Source: Pseudomonas sp. KBW05
Lineage (GTDB): Bacteria; Pseudomonadota; Gammaproteobacteria; Pseudomonadales; Pseudomonadaceae
Length of the DNA: 64,000 bases
Assembly: GCF_003852405.1 (NCBI RefSeq)
Contig: NZ_QAJM01000009.1
Location: 299,219 to 363,218 of the forward strand
Direction of reading: 5' to 3'
Positions 47,073 to 54,751 of this stretch are shown piece by piece. Numbering within the stretch: the stretch's first letter is position 1; the number at the start of each line of letters is the position of its first letter. The notes beneath the pieces were generated by a model. It was not told the DNA's origin. It did not search any database and was given only the letters and a program-made list of their open reading frames with translations. The translations under genes were made by a program, and so were the position numbers.

Positions 47073-47463
47073 ATTCGGTTTGGTTGGCGATCCACGATGG
47101 TGTAACAGGCCGATGTTCACTGTTCGGAAAGTCGGATGACTGAGGCCAGTCACGCAACGCCTGCATATAAACCAGCAGTTCTTTGAACTGCGCCTCGGAG
47201 AGCGTGGGATCAACTTCAATTTCAAGCTGATCGCGATGACGTTCGCGCAGCCATTTCACTGACGACAACTCATAACCGCGCCAGGCTCGTTCCCGAGCGA
47301 CAACATCTTCAACGGTTGGAGAAACACCAGGATCCGAAATTGCGAAACCCCGTTCGCTGAGATCCGCATATTCCTTTTCCGACATTTCAATCACATCGGC
47401 CGGCATGTTTTTGCCATGCAGCGACAACGAGTAAAGCCCGTGGGTGGACGGTGAATAAAACAT
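47071..47463 (-). CDS. Tail fibre assembly chaperone
   Basis: A 130-aa Tfa/gpG-type chaperone: MFYSPSTHGLYSLSLHGKNM at the start, a central charged part, then VDPTLSEAQFKELLVYMQAL and DWPQSSDFPNSEHRP. It helps fold the fibre encoded just upstream. Its base composition is visibly less GC-rich than the flanking tail genes, like the 3' end of the fibre gene, suggesting that the pair is exchanged as a unit. Confidence 0.88.
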   Translation of the reverse strand: MFYSPSTHGLYSLSLHGKNMPADVIEMSEKEYADLSERGFAISDPGVSPTVEDVVARERAWRGYELSSVKWLRERHRDQLEIEVDPTLSEAQFKELLVYMQALRDWPQSSDFPNSEHRPVTPSWIANQTE

Positions 47464-47472
47464 GGAACCTCC

Positions 47473-48915
47473 TCAATAACCGATTGCAATGACCAGCGGA
47501 AAGACAAGCCCTTGGTTCGCGGTACCGAACCACTGAGGAAATAGTTTGACGGTCTCTTTGTTCCAGCTACTTACTTGGAACATCTGGTCAGAAAACACCG
47601 TGTCATTACCCATGGTCGAGACAGAAGAGATCAGACATGCATTGGGAAATGCGAGAGGAAAACTGACCGCGGGATAAGCGACTGATTCAAGACCGCTGAC
47701 GGGCCCTTTGAACCACTGGATAACCAACCCGCCCAACCAAGAGGGAAATGCGATATGCCCAGGCAGGCCGAGTGAAATGGAAAACCCGGCGCGCAGCTTT
47801 TTGGGGGTCACAACGACTGCATCATCCGCCCCGGCACTCACTTGTGCCTGAGTTGCAACTTTCGCAGTGCCTTGATTGATTTCCGTCGCCTGAACGGCCA
47901 AAGGCAGCAACGCCGAAACATCAATATTTCCCTGATTGATCGGCGCGCTCCAGGTCTTGATGCACCACATCACCGCCAGGTTGCGCGGACGGGTTTCATT
48001 GCCGCCCGTATACCCGACGTCCTGAAGGACATCAAAAATGGTACCACCGAGAGCTTTAGCACCAGCAGGGCCGGACGCAGAGTTGATACCGGTCTGATAG
48101 GGCGGTGTATGGGTGTGGCTCTTGAACGCATCAGCCTGGAAACTGGCAATCACACGCCCAGCATCCACGCCCCGCCCATGATCCCAACCCCGAAAAAACT
48201 CCCCTCGCGACTCCGGCAATCGCGTATACCCCACCGCATCGCCAGCAACGTTGAACTTCTTCGCCAGATACGCCGCCAAGTCCGGATAAACAGAATCCCT
48301 GAACAGGCTGTTATCCACCTCCAGATACCCCGACGGCACGATTCCAAGCGGAAACGGCACCATCGCCCCGACCGGCAACGCCGACGCCTTGGCGATCAAC
48401 GCCTCGACCTCTGCCTTGGTATACGACCCCTTCGCCAACTGCTGCGCGAGGTAATCCACTACCCACGCCCGAGTCGCCTTCACCACCGTGTCATCAATCA
48501 ACAACGTCACATTGGCAGCATTGGTCGTCTCGAAAATCGAGCGAATGTAGAACTCTTTGCCCGCCCCCGACGTCGTCAACACCGGTTTATACGACTCCGG
48601 GTATTTGACGATGGCATACAAGATCCCGCTGTCCGTCCACAGCCCGGCTTCCCGCACATACCAGCCGCCGACATTTGACGGGATGGTGACTTCAGCCATC
48701 AGCCAGTTGGCGTTTTTTTCATCTTGAAACAGCGCGTTCAACGGCCCACGCCAGACTTCGCGTTTCAGCGCTTTTGCGCTGGCATCGGGGTTGTAGACAG
48801 CGCCGTTACCGTCGCCGACGGAGATCTGCGCCAGTTTGATCGGTACGCCAGCAGCCTTGCAGGCGGTTTCGTAGGCGAGCCCCGCGTTGGTGGGCAGGGT
48901 GTAATAGTCAGCCAT
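47473..48915 (-). CDS. Tail fibre (receptor-binding) protein
   Basis: A 480-aa fibre that decides which strains are killed. The N-terminal 170 residues form the DUF3751-type baseplate-attachment domain (YYTLPTNAGLAYETACKAAG, REVWRGPLNALF, WYVREAGLWTDSG). A tail-collar-like domain follows (VGAMVPFPLGIVPSGYLEVD) with an HTH metal-site-type motif in SHTHTPPY. The last 120 residues resemble gp53-like fibre tips (LPGHIAFPSWLGGLVIQWF). The 3' part is poorer in GC, typical of recombining tip regions. Confidence 0.92.
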   Translation of the reverse strand: MADYYTLPTNAGLAYETACKAAGVPIKLAQISVGDGNGAVYNPDASAKALKREVWRGPLNALFQDEKNANWLMAEVTIPSNVGGWYVREAGLWTDSGILYAIVKYPESYKPVLTTSGAGKEFYIRSIFETTNAANVTLLIDDTVVKATRAWVVDYLAQQLAKGSYTKAEVEALIAKASALPVGAMVPFPLGIVPSGYLEVDNSLFRDSVYPDLAAYLAKKFNVAGDAVGYTRLPESRGEFFRGWDHGRGVDAGRVIASFQADAFKSHTHTPPYQTGINSASGPAGAKALGGTIFDVLQDVGYTGGNETRPRNLAVMWCIKTWSAPINQGNIDVSALLPLAVQATEINQGTAKVATQAQVSAGADDAVVVTPKKLRAGFSISLGLPGHIAFPSWLGGLVIQWFKGPVSGLESVAYPAVSFPLAFPNACLISSVSTMGNDTVFSDQMFQVSSWNKETVKLFPQWFGTANQGLVFPLVIAIGY

Positions 48916-49545
48916 TTAGTGCTCCTGTGGATAAAGGGTGGTGGTTTCGACGGTGTAGAGCCCGGCCGCCAAGCAGGCGCGGCCCGTGGCTTCAACGCCT
49001 GCCAACATGGTTGGGTAGATCGTGGTGAGTTCGCCGCACAGCGTGGCACCGCCGATGCTGTGGCGGCCCGACGCGCTCAGGCCGATGGAGACCGAGAAGA
49101 TGTCGCGCTCACTTTTGGCATCGGCCAGGCGTCGATCGAGTCGCAGGTCAGTGGCTTCGCTGTAGGGCAATTCGGTCCAGACCCGGACGGCAAAGCTGTA
49201 GGGCACACCTCGCGGTTTCTGCTCGTACCAGGCACGCACTTCGGGCCGTAGTCGCAGGCCTTTGACGGCGTTTTCCAGGGCTTGGCGAGTGCCGGCCTGT
49301 CGCGCGGTGGGCCAGGCGAGTTTGACGGTCAGGCGCTTCTCGGCCTCGGGGGCGGTGGTGCTCCATTCGTTCACCGCGCGGTCAGCTGCCAGGTAGGGCA
49401 AAAACGCTGCCGGCGTACGATCCGGGTCCATCAGTTGGGGGAATGGCGGCGTGACCCGTTCCAGCAAGTAGCCGAAGCCCAGATCAAGGGCCTTTTCCAG
49501 GGGTGAACTGTTGGCGGGCAACAGGCTCGTCTTGGGCTCACTCAT
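48916..49545 (-). CDS. Tail protein I (baseplate wedge)
   Basis: A 209-aa P2 gpI-family protein (LPANSSPLEKALDLGFGYLL, then LPYLAADRAVNEWSTTAPEA). It starts inside the end of gene J (ATGA overlap). gpI links wedge proteins and the fibre to the baseplate. Confidence 0.92.
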   Translation of the reverse strand: MSEPKTSLLPANSSPLEKALDLGFGYLLERVTPPFPQLMDPDRTPAAFLPYLAADRAVNEWSTTAPEAEKRLTVKLAWPTARQAGTRQALENAVKGLRLRPEVRAWYEQKPRGVPYSFAVRVWTELPYSEATDLRLDRRLADAKSERDIFSVSIGLSASGRHSIGGATLCGELTTIYPTMLAGVEATGRACLAAGLYTVETTTLYPQEH

Positions 49546-50537
49546 AGCGTGCGCACCTCCACCTCGACGCCCGTGCAGTACGGCGCCTGAAACGCCGAGC
49601 TGATGATCGGTGCCAGCGGCTCAAGGATCTGCAGTTGCGCAGCGCCGGCACTGTGGATGGCGTAGTCGATCCAGCTCGGGTCGACCCGACCTTCCAGGCG
49701 ATGACAGGAATCGGCGTAGGTTTGCAGCAACTGTTGCGCGGCAACCTGGGTCAATCCCGAATCGGGGCCCGCGTTGATCTTGGCGACCACACGGATCTTG
49801 TAGCGTTGGATCTGCGCGCCCTGGACCGTGACCAGATCGGTTTCCGGTCGTACATCGGGCCGTGCGAAATGTCGCCGCACGCCGTCAAGCAAATCGGCAG
49901 AGGCGCTGCCATCGCCGTCCCGGGAGAGCACGGTGACCATCACCTCGCCAGGCGCCGTACGCCGACCATTGCCATCCTTGATCCGCGCGGCATAGCCGTC
50001 CGGGTTGAAGGTGTAGCTGACCGTCACCACGCCCGACGCGGCGCTTTGCACCTTGACCGCTGGCCGCTCGCCCAAGGTGAACACTTCACGGCGATATTGC
50101 ATGCGCGAGCCTGCCGCCGGGGCGTGGGGTGCCAGGTAATAGCGCAGGCGAGCATCATCATCGCTTTCCAGCGTCGGCGGCACAGGCGGGAAAGCAGCGG
50201 GGTCACCGGGGTCAAGGACCTGGCGCTCCAGGCCCATGTCCGCGAGGCGCGCATCCAGATTGCTGCCGGTGGCCCACCACGCCAGCATCTGCTTGATGCG
50301 TGCGTTGTATTGGCGTTCGTGGGTTTGCAGGCGCACGCAAAACGCTTCCAGGGCCAGGGTCAGCAGCTCGCTTTCATTGTCGAGGCTGAGCTTGAGCTTG
50401 GCCGCACTTTGCGGCGCACGAGTGGCCACGTAGTCGACGACGAACGCCTTGAATTGCGCCAATAGCGGCTCGAAGGCGTCGACCGCGATAATCGCCGGTT
50501 CCGCCAGTTGGTTCTGGCCAGGGATCAGCATGCTCAT
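49542..50537 (-). CDS. Baseplate protein J
   Basis: A 331-aa gpJ-family wedge protein. It starts MSMLIPGQNQLAEPAIIAVD and carries GDPAAFPPVPPTLESDDDAR and VTVLSRDGDGSASADLLDGV, typical of the baseplate-J motif. It overlaps W upstream and I downstream by 4 bp each. Confidence 0.94.
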   Translation of the reverse strand: MSMLIPGQNQLAEPAIIAVDAFEPLLAQFKAFVVDYVATRAPQSAAKLKLSLDNESELLTLALEAFCVRLQTHERQYNARIKQMLAWWATGSNLDARLADMGLERQVLDPGDPAAFPPVPPTLESDDDARLRYYLAPHAPAAGSRMQYRREVFTLGERPAVKVQSAASGVVTVSYTFNPDGYAARIKDGNGRRTAPGEVMVTVLSRDGDGSASADLLDGVRRHFARPDVRPETDLVTVQGAQIQRYKIRVVAKINAGPDSGLTQVAAQQLLQTYADSCHRLEGRVDPSWIDYAIHSAGAAQLQILEPLAPIISSAFQAPYCTGVEVEVRTL

Positions 50538-50866
50538 GTGACGACCTCAAAGGATTGTTGGCGGTTTTTCCAGGTGCCGGCAAAACGCAGTAACAAGCCA
50601 GCGCCCTGACGGGTCGCGACGATGACCTGGGGTTGAAAGTCGGTGATGCCGTTCTGCGCGTTGTAGAACGCGTCGGCGGCATGGCTCTGGGCGAGGATCA
50701 ACAGGTCGTCGCCGAGGTTCTGGCCGAGCAGTTGCGGGATCTTCGAGCCGTAAAACGGGCGCTTCTGGCGAGTGCCCACGGGGGTGGTCAGCGCTCGGGT
50801 GGCGCGCTGTACGAATTGCAGCCAGTCATCGACCGCTGCCCCGCTGTTCCTATCGATTCCGATCAT
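50534..50866 (-). CDS. Baseplate wedge protein W (GPW/gp25 family)
   Basis: A 110-aa gp25-like wedge protein, IGIDRNSGAAVDDWLQFVQR at the N-terminus and TPVGTRQKRPFYGSKIPQLL as the gp25 core. gp25 homologues act in sheath initiation and contain a lysozyme-like fold in T4. Overlaps J by 4 bp. Confidence 0.93.
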   Translation of the reverse strand: MIGIDRNSGAAVDDWLQFVQRATRALTTPVGTRQKRPFYGSKIPQLLGQNLGDDLLILAQSHAADAFYNAQNGITDFQPQVIVATRQGAGLLLRFAGTWKNRQQSFEVVT

Positions 50867-50875
50867 GGCAAATCC

Positions 50876-51487
50876 TTATGCGCTGCTGATCACGCGGCCG
50901 TGGTGGTCCACCACTGGGCCGCTCAAATGCACGCCGGCGGCATCCAGCAGCAAGCCGCTGGCGCCGAGTTGCAGGGTGATGCTGTGCTCAGTCAGCGCCA
51001 GCGTGGCGGCGCCAACGGTCACGTTCACTTGTTCGCGGGAACCGCTGACGGTGGTCGGCCCGTTGCTCCAGTTGAACGTATGGCTGGCATCGTCGTAGTC
51101 GCTTTGGGTGCCGTCCTGATAACGGCGCCGGTTCAGCGAGGCCACGCCGGACACTGGCGGAAACAGACTACTGTTGAGGCCGAACAAGGCCACGGACTGT
51201 GCTCCGCCTTCGCCGCCGCCGTAGTTGAGCAACAGGCATTGTTCACCCACCGAGGGAATGCGAGTTTCAGTCTGCGAACCGGCGCTGGGGTTGAAAAAAC
51301 GGATGGCCGGGCTGAGCAAATCCCCATGACTGACCTTGCAGGTGTTGCTGGCGGCGTCGACCTCCTGGCACACGCCAATCCGGCAGAAACTTTCTGCACG
51401 GCGATACAGGTCTTCGACCTGGGTTTCCATGTCCACCAGGCGCTCGACGATCGGCCCGAGTTGCATGCGCAGCAATGCATCGAACAT
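50876..51487 (-). CDS. Baseplate spike protein V
   Basis: A 203-aa gpV-type spike. The OB-fold region is IRFFNPSAGSQTETRIPSVG with EQCLLLNYGGGEGG; a C-terminal beta-helix (VGAATLALTEHSITLQLGAS) ends HLSGPVVDHHGRVISS. In P2 the tip binds iron through histidines; the HH pair here could serve, but this is inferred. It is the membrane-piercing end of the particle. Confidence 0.92.
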   Translation of the reverse strand: MFDALLRMQLGPIVERLVDMETQVEDLYRRAESFCRIGVCQEVDAASNTCKVSHGDLLSPAIRFFNPSAGSQTETRIPSVGEQCLLLNYGGGEGGAQSVALFGLNSSLFPPVSGVASLNRRRYQDGTQSDYDDASHTFNWSNGPTTVSGSREQVNVTVGAATLALTEHSITLQLGASGLLLDAAGVHLSGPVVDHHGRVISSA

Positions 51488-51490
51488 GGA

Positions 51491-52006
51491 TTACTCCTGG
51501 AGTGGGCGATATTGATCCGGGTCGTTGATGTCGGAGACTTCCCAGGTGCGGGCAAATAGTGGTTTGCCTGTGGGATCTTCGAGGAGGCGCGGGCCGAGGT
51601 AGAGGGTTTGGCTGAAGGACACGATCCAGGTGTCGTAGTCCGTTTCCACGCCGTTCAGCGCAGAAGGTGCTGCGACGATGGCCGTGGGCAAATCGCACTG
51701 ATCCGGCGGCAGGCCCCAGCGGTTGTCCAGGGCCAGGTCCATCAGTTGGCTGGCCAGGTCGCACGCATCAAACGCTGCGGCCCCGCTGGCGACAGTGACC
51801 TTGAGGGAAACCGACAACACATGTGCCTTGCGCCCCTCAAGGGAACGCACGCCGGGGCCATTGCGCTCCATGCTGACAAGCACGCCGGTCTTATCGCCGG
51901 TGCCGGTGAAGTCCTGATGATTACCTACGCGCAATTGTGGGAACGCGCTCTTCAGCGCGTCCTCAATCGCCATGGGCAGTTGGGAGGTTCTTTCGATAGA
52001 GGTCAT
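51491..52006 (-). CDS. Tail-terminator-like phage protein (PA0615 position)
   Basis: A 171-aa protein between holin and V, the same place as PA0615 of the R-pyocin cluster. It starts MTSIERTSQLPMAIEDALKS and has a strand-rich centre (KAHVLSVSLKVTVA) followed by a helix (DLASQLMDLALD) and a final DYDTWIVSFSQTLYLG strand, a layout reminiscent of tail terminators. The function is inferred; no catalytic motif is seen. Confidence 0.75.
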   Translation of the reverse strand: MTSIERTSQLPMAIEDALKSAFPQLRVGNHQDFTGTGDKTGVLVSMERNGPGVRSLEGRKAHVLSVSLKVTVASGAAAFDACDLASQLMDLALDNRWGLPPDQCDLPTAIVAAPSALNGVETDYDTWIVSFSQTLYLGPRLLEDPTGKPLFARTWEVSDINDPDQYRPLQE

Positions 52007-52027
52007 CTTGTTGCGTCCTTGCAGCGG

Positions 52028-52357
52028 TTACTGCTGATCCGGGCGGTTGACGCCAATACGCTTGGCCGCCCAACGTTCATAAAGGCCGATGGCCACGTCT
52101 GCGCCGGCCATGGCGGTCAGGCACCCCAGTGCGGCGGCGGTCCAGACCGACAGGCCGGCGGCGTACAACAGCATCACGGCCGAGACCCCGCAAACCATGC
52201 ACGCCCCAGACCGCAAGGCCAGACGACGTACCAGCGACCAGCCCCGGGCGCCTTCCTTGTCGGCGCGCCACATTTCACCGCTGACCCCGCCGATCAGGGC
52301 CAGTACGATCACCAGCCAGATCGGCATTTCCGCTAACGCTTGCTGCTCGTTTGTCAT
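52028..52357 (-). CDS. Holin (phage holin family, LydA-like)
   Basis: A 109-aa membrane protein with three hydrophobic helices (IWLVIVLALIGGVSG, MVCGVSAVMLLYAAGL, AALGCLTAMAGADVAIGLY) and short charged loops. It lets the endolysin reach the wall, releasing tailocins by lysis. AGGAGG lies 6 nt before the ATG at 52357. Its start overlaps the stop of the preceding small reading frame (ATGA). Confidence 0.9.
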   Translation of the reverse strand: MTNEQQALAEMPIWLVIVLALIGGVSGEMWRADKEGARGWSLVRRLALRSGACMVCGVSAVMLLYAAGLSVWTAAALGCLTAMAGADVAIGLYERWAAKRIGVNRPDQQ

Positions 52358-52617
52358 GTCACGCCTCCTGGCTGAGCAATGCCGGCACAGTGCCGGGGTT
52401 TGGATACTTCCGTGTGTCGGTGGGCATTCCAAAAAGCCCGGCTGCCCAGGCTTTTCAGTAATGCGTCCCGCGAACTGTCGGCGCTACTGGCGCGGTACGG
52501 TTCTTCCCTCGATGTTTTTCCGACCACGATCCCTGTCTGCCGGATAACTGCTTCTGGTGCTTTACGCTGCACACCCGGGTCAGTTGCCAACCCTCTGAAC
52601 CGTTGAGGCCGGTTCAT
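52354..52617 (-). CDS. Possible small leader protein coupled to holin
   Basis: An 87-aa basic reading frame, MNRPQRFRGLATDPGVQRKA and then SRDALLKSLGSRAFWNAHRH. The ribosome site (CAGGCAG) is weak. Its stop overlaps the holin start by ATGA, which supports translation, but I recognise no family. It could equally be a non-coding part of the holin leader. Confidence 0.4.
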   Translation of the reverse strand: MNRPQRFRGLATDPGVQRKAPEAVIRQTGIVVGKTSREEPYRASSADSSRDALLKSLGSRAFWNAHRHTEVSKPRHCAGIAQPGGVT

Positions 52618-52656
52618 CGCTGCCTGTTCTTGTCGTACGGTGTAACTAAAGAGCGT

Positions 52657-52760
52657 CGGCATCCTTGCCGGTGTTTCCTGGCGTCCTTGCCATCGCTGTG
52701 ATGGCGTCCATGCCGATGCTGCGTGCCTTCCTTGTCTTCCTTGGCAGCATCCTTGCTGCC
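52657..52760 (-). ncRNA. Array of Rsm-type ANGGAN hairpins in the tailocin leader
   Basis: The predicted RNA on the minus strand contains four stem-loops with hexaloops of the RsmA/RsmE-binding form: GGCAGC-AAGGAT-GCTGCC (52743-52760), GGC-ATGGAC-GCC (52703-52714), TGGC-AAGGAC-GCCA (52679-52692) and CGGC-AAGGAT-GCCG (52657-52670). Two further AAGGAA motifs lie single-stranded between the first and second. The GGA cores are spaced about 22 nt apart. The stretch starts some 25 nt after the expected transcription start and ends 40 nt before the small reading frame. No terminator follows, so it is a leader rather than an independent RNA. Confidence 0.6.
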
Positions 52761-52792
52761 TCCACCTAGCCTTCTTGGCTGGCTTGAGATGG

Positions 52793-52821
52793 AGAATATG
52801 CATGTATGCATATACAGTCAA
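52793..52821 (-). promoter_or_regulatory. Putative tailocin operon promoter
   Basis: On the minus strand TTGACT (52816-52821) and TATTCT (52793-52798) are separated by exactly 17 bp, a near-consensus sigma-70 promoter reading towards the holin. The spacer contains the palindromic operator and a LexA-like box CTGTATATGCATACAT. Confidence 0.75.
52796..52813. promoter_or_regulatory. Palindromic operator in the promoter spacer
   Basis: Arms ATATGCAT and ATGCATAT with spacer GT form an 18-bp dyad between -10 and -35. Two further dyads lie upstream: AATGC-N6-GCATT (52820-52835) and TTCAC-CA-GTGAA (52839-52850). These are candidate sites for the S24 repressor encoded upstream. Confidence 0.7.
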
Positions 52822-52913
52822 TGCGTGAATGCATTTATTTCACCAGTGAATTGCACCAGCGCATTGAAAGCCTTGTGGGCATTGGGGATGCCGGCTTTTG
52901 ACAAGCGAAAAAA

Positions 52914-52933
52914 AACCCGCGCATTGGCGGGTT
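52914..52933 (-). terminator. Terminator of the repressor gene
   Basis: Stem AACCCGC / GCGGGTT, loop of 6, followed on the minus strand by eight T residues. It separates the repressor transcript from the tailocin promoter. Confidence 0.88.
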
Positions 52934-52951
52934 TTGTCTTACATAAGGTTG

Positions 52952-53686
52952 TTAGCGAGCGTACATGCCCCACCAGAACACATGGCCGAGAATGCTGATC
53001 TGCTCATCCTGGATGTCCTGGAAGCTATAGTCTTCGTCCGGGTGCTCATCGCGATTGAAACTGCGCAGGCGAATCCCGGAAGGCAGGCGATAGAGCTGTT
53101 TCACCCGCAGTTGGCCGTTGTGATTGATGGCGTACAAATCACCATCGACGATATCGCCAATCCCGCTCTTGCCCGCATTCACCCCAACCGTCGCCCCATC
53201 ACGCAGCACGGGCAGCATGCTGTTGCCACGTACGGTCACGCACTTGGCCTGGTCAAACTGCACGCCGTTATGCCGCAGGCTACGCTTGCCGAACCGCAGG
53301 CTGGCCTTTTCGCTTTCCTCGATGACGAATCTTCCTGATCCAGCAGCCAATTCAACCTCGCGCAGAAAAGGGATCGACACCTCGTCATCATTCACGGGGG
53401 TGTCGTCGTCCCACAAGCTTATGTCCTTGAGCTCCGAATGGGTTGGGTCACGCAGGTCTTCGCGCAAGGCACCAATCGCTACGCGTCCGCGCAGTTGGTC
53501 GGTGCTAACGCGAAAGTAATCGGCGATACGCGAGATGTGCTTGTCCGAGGGGTCAACGATCTTGCCGCTGAGGATCCGGGACAGCGTGGATTGAGGCACG
53601 CCAGTGCGCCGGTGAAGCTCCATGGGGGAGATCCGGTCGCGGTCCAGCAGTTCTCGTAAGACGATAGAAACGTTGCGTTTTTGCAT
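52952..53686 (-). CDS. Tailocin repressor, XRE helix-turn-helix plus S24 peptidase
   Basis: A 244-aa LexA/CI-like repressor, functionally like PrtR. An N-terminal HTH (ISPMELHRRTGVPQSTLSRI) is followed by a linker with the self-cleavage-type ELAAGSG and an S24 domain with Ser in VRGNSMLP and Lys in QLRVKQLY. RecA-stimulated cleavage would relieve repression on DNA damage. I take the ATG at 53686 (MQKRNVSIV); the longer reading starts with TTG inside an inverted repeat. The start has no clear ribosome site. Confidence 0.88.
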   Translation of the reverse strand: MQKRNVSIVLRELLDRDRISPMELHRRTGVPQSTLSRILSGKIVDPSDKHISRIADYFRVSTDQLRGRVAIGALREDLRDPTHSELKDISLWDDDTPVNDDEVSIPFLREVELAAGSGRFVIEESEKASLRFGKRSLRHNGVQFDQAKCVTVRGNSMLPVLRDGATVGVNAGKSGIGDIVDGDLYAINHNGQLRVKQLYRLPSGIRLRSFNRDEHPDEDYSFQDIQDEQISILGHVFWWGMYAR

Positions 53687-53718
53687 AGCGCGGATAGTGA
53701 CGGGAGTTTTTTGGGTTG

Positions 53719-53734
53719 GCAAATGCTAATTTGC
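53719..53734. promoter_or_regulatory. Inverted repeat upstream of the repressor
   Basis: GCAAAT-GCTA-ATTTGC, followed by ATAT so that the right half reads TTGCATAT, close to the ATGCATAT half-site at the tailocin promoter. It may let the repressor control its own gene and the divergent phosphatase. Confidence 0.55.
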
Positions 53735-53901
53735 ATATTGCAGGCCTGTTCGCTGAATGTGTAACTGGCCACGACGACGCCGCGGCACGGGGCGCAAACG
53801 CTGGAAAGCGCGTCAGAATATTATTCTCCAGACGCTTCTTGCCGACAGCCGCAGCCAGTAATATCCACCCACGCAAATCCCCTCTTATCGAACCACTGAA
53901 C

Positions 53902-54627
53902 ATGCACGCGATCCAGTCGTTTCCACCCAACACAATTGGTCGAGATTTTGTAGTCGGCGACATCCACGGTCATTTCAAACTGTTCGAGTCTCTTTTGAAG
54001 AAGACCGCGTTTGATAAAGCGCTTGATCGAGTTTTTTCCGTGGGCGACCTCATTGACAGAGGCCCCGACTCCATCGACGTACTGGACTGGTTGCAACAAC
54101 CGTGGTTTCACGCGGTGAGAGGTAACCACGAACAGATGCTCATCGATTGTATTTCTGGCAACGGAGACACTGCCCGGCACTCTCGCAATGGGGGCGCATG
54201 GATTTATGAGCTACCTGGCGCACTTCAACAGAACATTTCGAACGCACTGCAAACGCTTCCTCTAATAATGGAAATTGAATTACTGGACGGTCGAAAAATC
54301 GGGATTGTGCATGCGGAAACCCCTCTCATTGATGACACCCCCACTTGGCAAAATGCCAAAAACGCCATTACTGGCCGTCTTGGAGAGATACATCAACAAT
54401 CAGCGTTAACAAAAGCCTTATATGCCAGAAACAAAATCGAGCATCAGGACGAAATCATCATTCAAGGCATAGATCATATTTATGTCGGGCACTCGACAGT
54501 GGCGTCTGTTACCCGCTTGGGCAATACAACCTACCTCGACACGGGCTGCTCCTTTGATGACGGCGCACTAACGCTAATTGAACTAAGCACTCAGACAGCC
54601 GTTAACGTTGCCATGCACACCCGCTAA
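53902..54627 (+). CDS. Phage-type serine/threonine protein phosphatase
   Basis: A 241-aa PPP-family metallophosphatase with the three metal-binding motifs GDIHG, GDLIDRG and GNHEQM in order, and a late GHST motif. It resembles lambda NinI-type phosphatases. Codon use is markedly AT-richer than its neighbours, and it lies between mutS and the tailocin repressor, which suggests cargo from the ancestral prophage. I use the ATG at 53902; an upstream reading passes through the repressor control region. The target protein is unknown. Confidence 0.85.
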   Translation: MHAIQSFPPNTIGRDFVVGDIHGHFKLFESLLKKTAFDKALDRVFSVGDLIDRGPDSIDVLDWLQQPWFHAVRGNHEQMLIDCISGNGDTARHSRNGGAWIYELPGALQQNISNALQTLPLIMEIELLDGRKIGIVHAETPLIDDTPTWQNAKNAITGRLGEIHQQSALTKALYARNKIEHQDEIIIQGIDHIYVGHSTVASVTRLGNTTYLDTGCSFDDGALTLIELSTQTAVNVAMHTR

Positions 54628-54751
54628 GTAGCCTTTGCTTGAAGGGGGGCGAACGCTCCACCTCGCGTGTTAACCTTGCTGCCATCGCAAAATCAGCAGG
54701 GCCAAGCGCCCCCTTTGCCCCACTCCTTTCAACGAATTTGCCTACTATCCA

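Noticed and set aside
52657-52760. Repeats as PrtN-type P-boxes (DNA sites)
   Set aside because: They do not resemble the known P. aeruginosa P-box, and they lie downstream of the best promoter. Stem plus ANGGAN hexaloop fits an RNA site better, though a DNA-binding role remains possible.
52614-52811. Lys/His-rich frame over the hairpin array
   Set aside because: Its start lies inside the -10/-35 spacer, and the Lys-Asp/Glu codons are explained by the repeated AAGGAY loops. I cannot fully exclude that it is a coding remnant.
40977-53686. Intact prophage
   Set aside because: No integrase, replication, terminase, portal or capsid gene is present, and no attachment-site duplication was seen.
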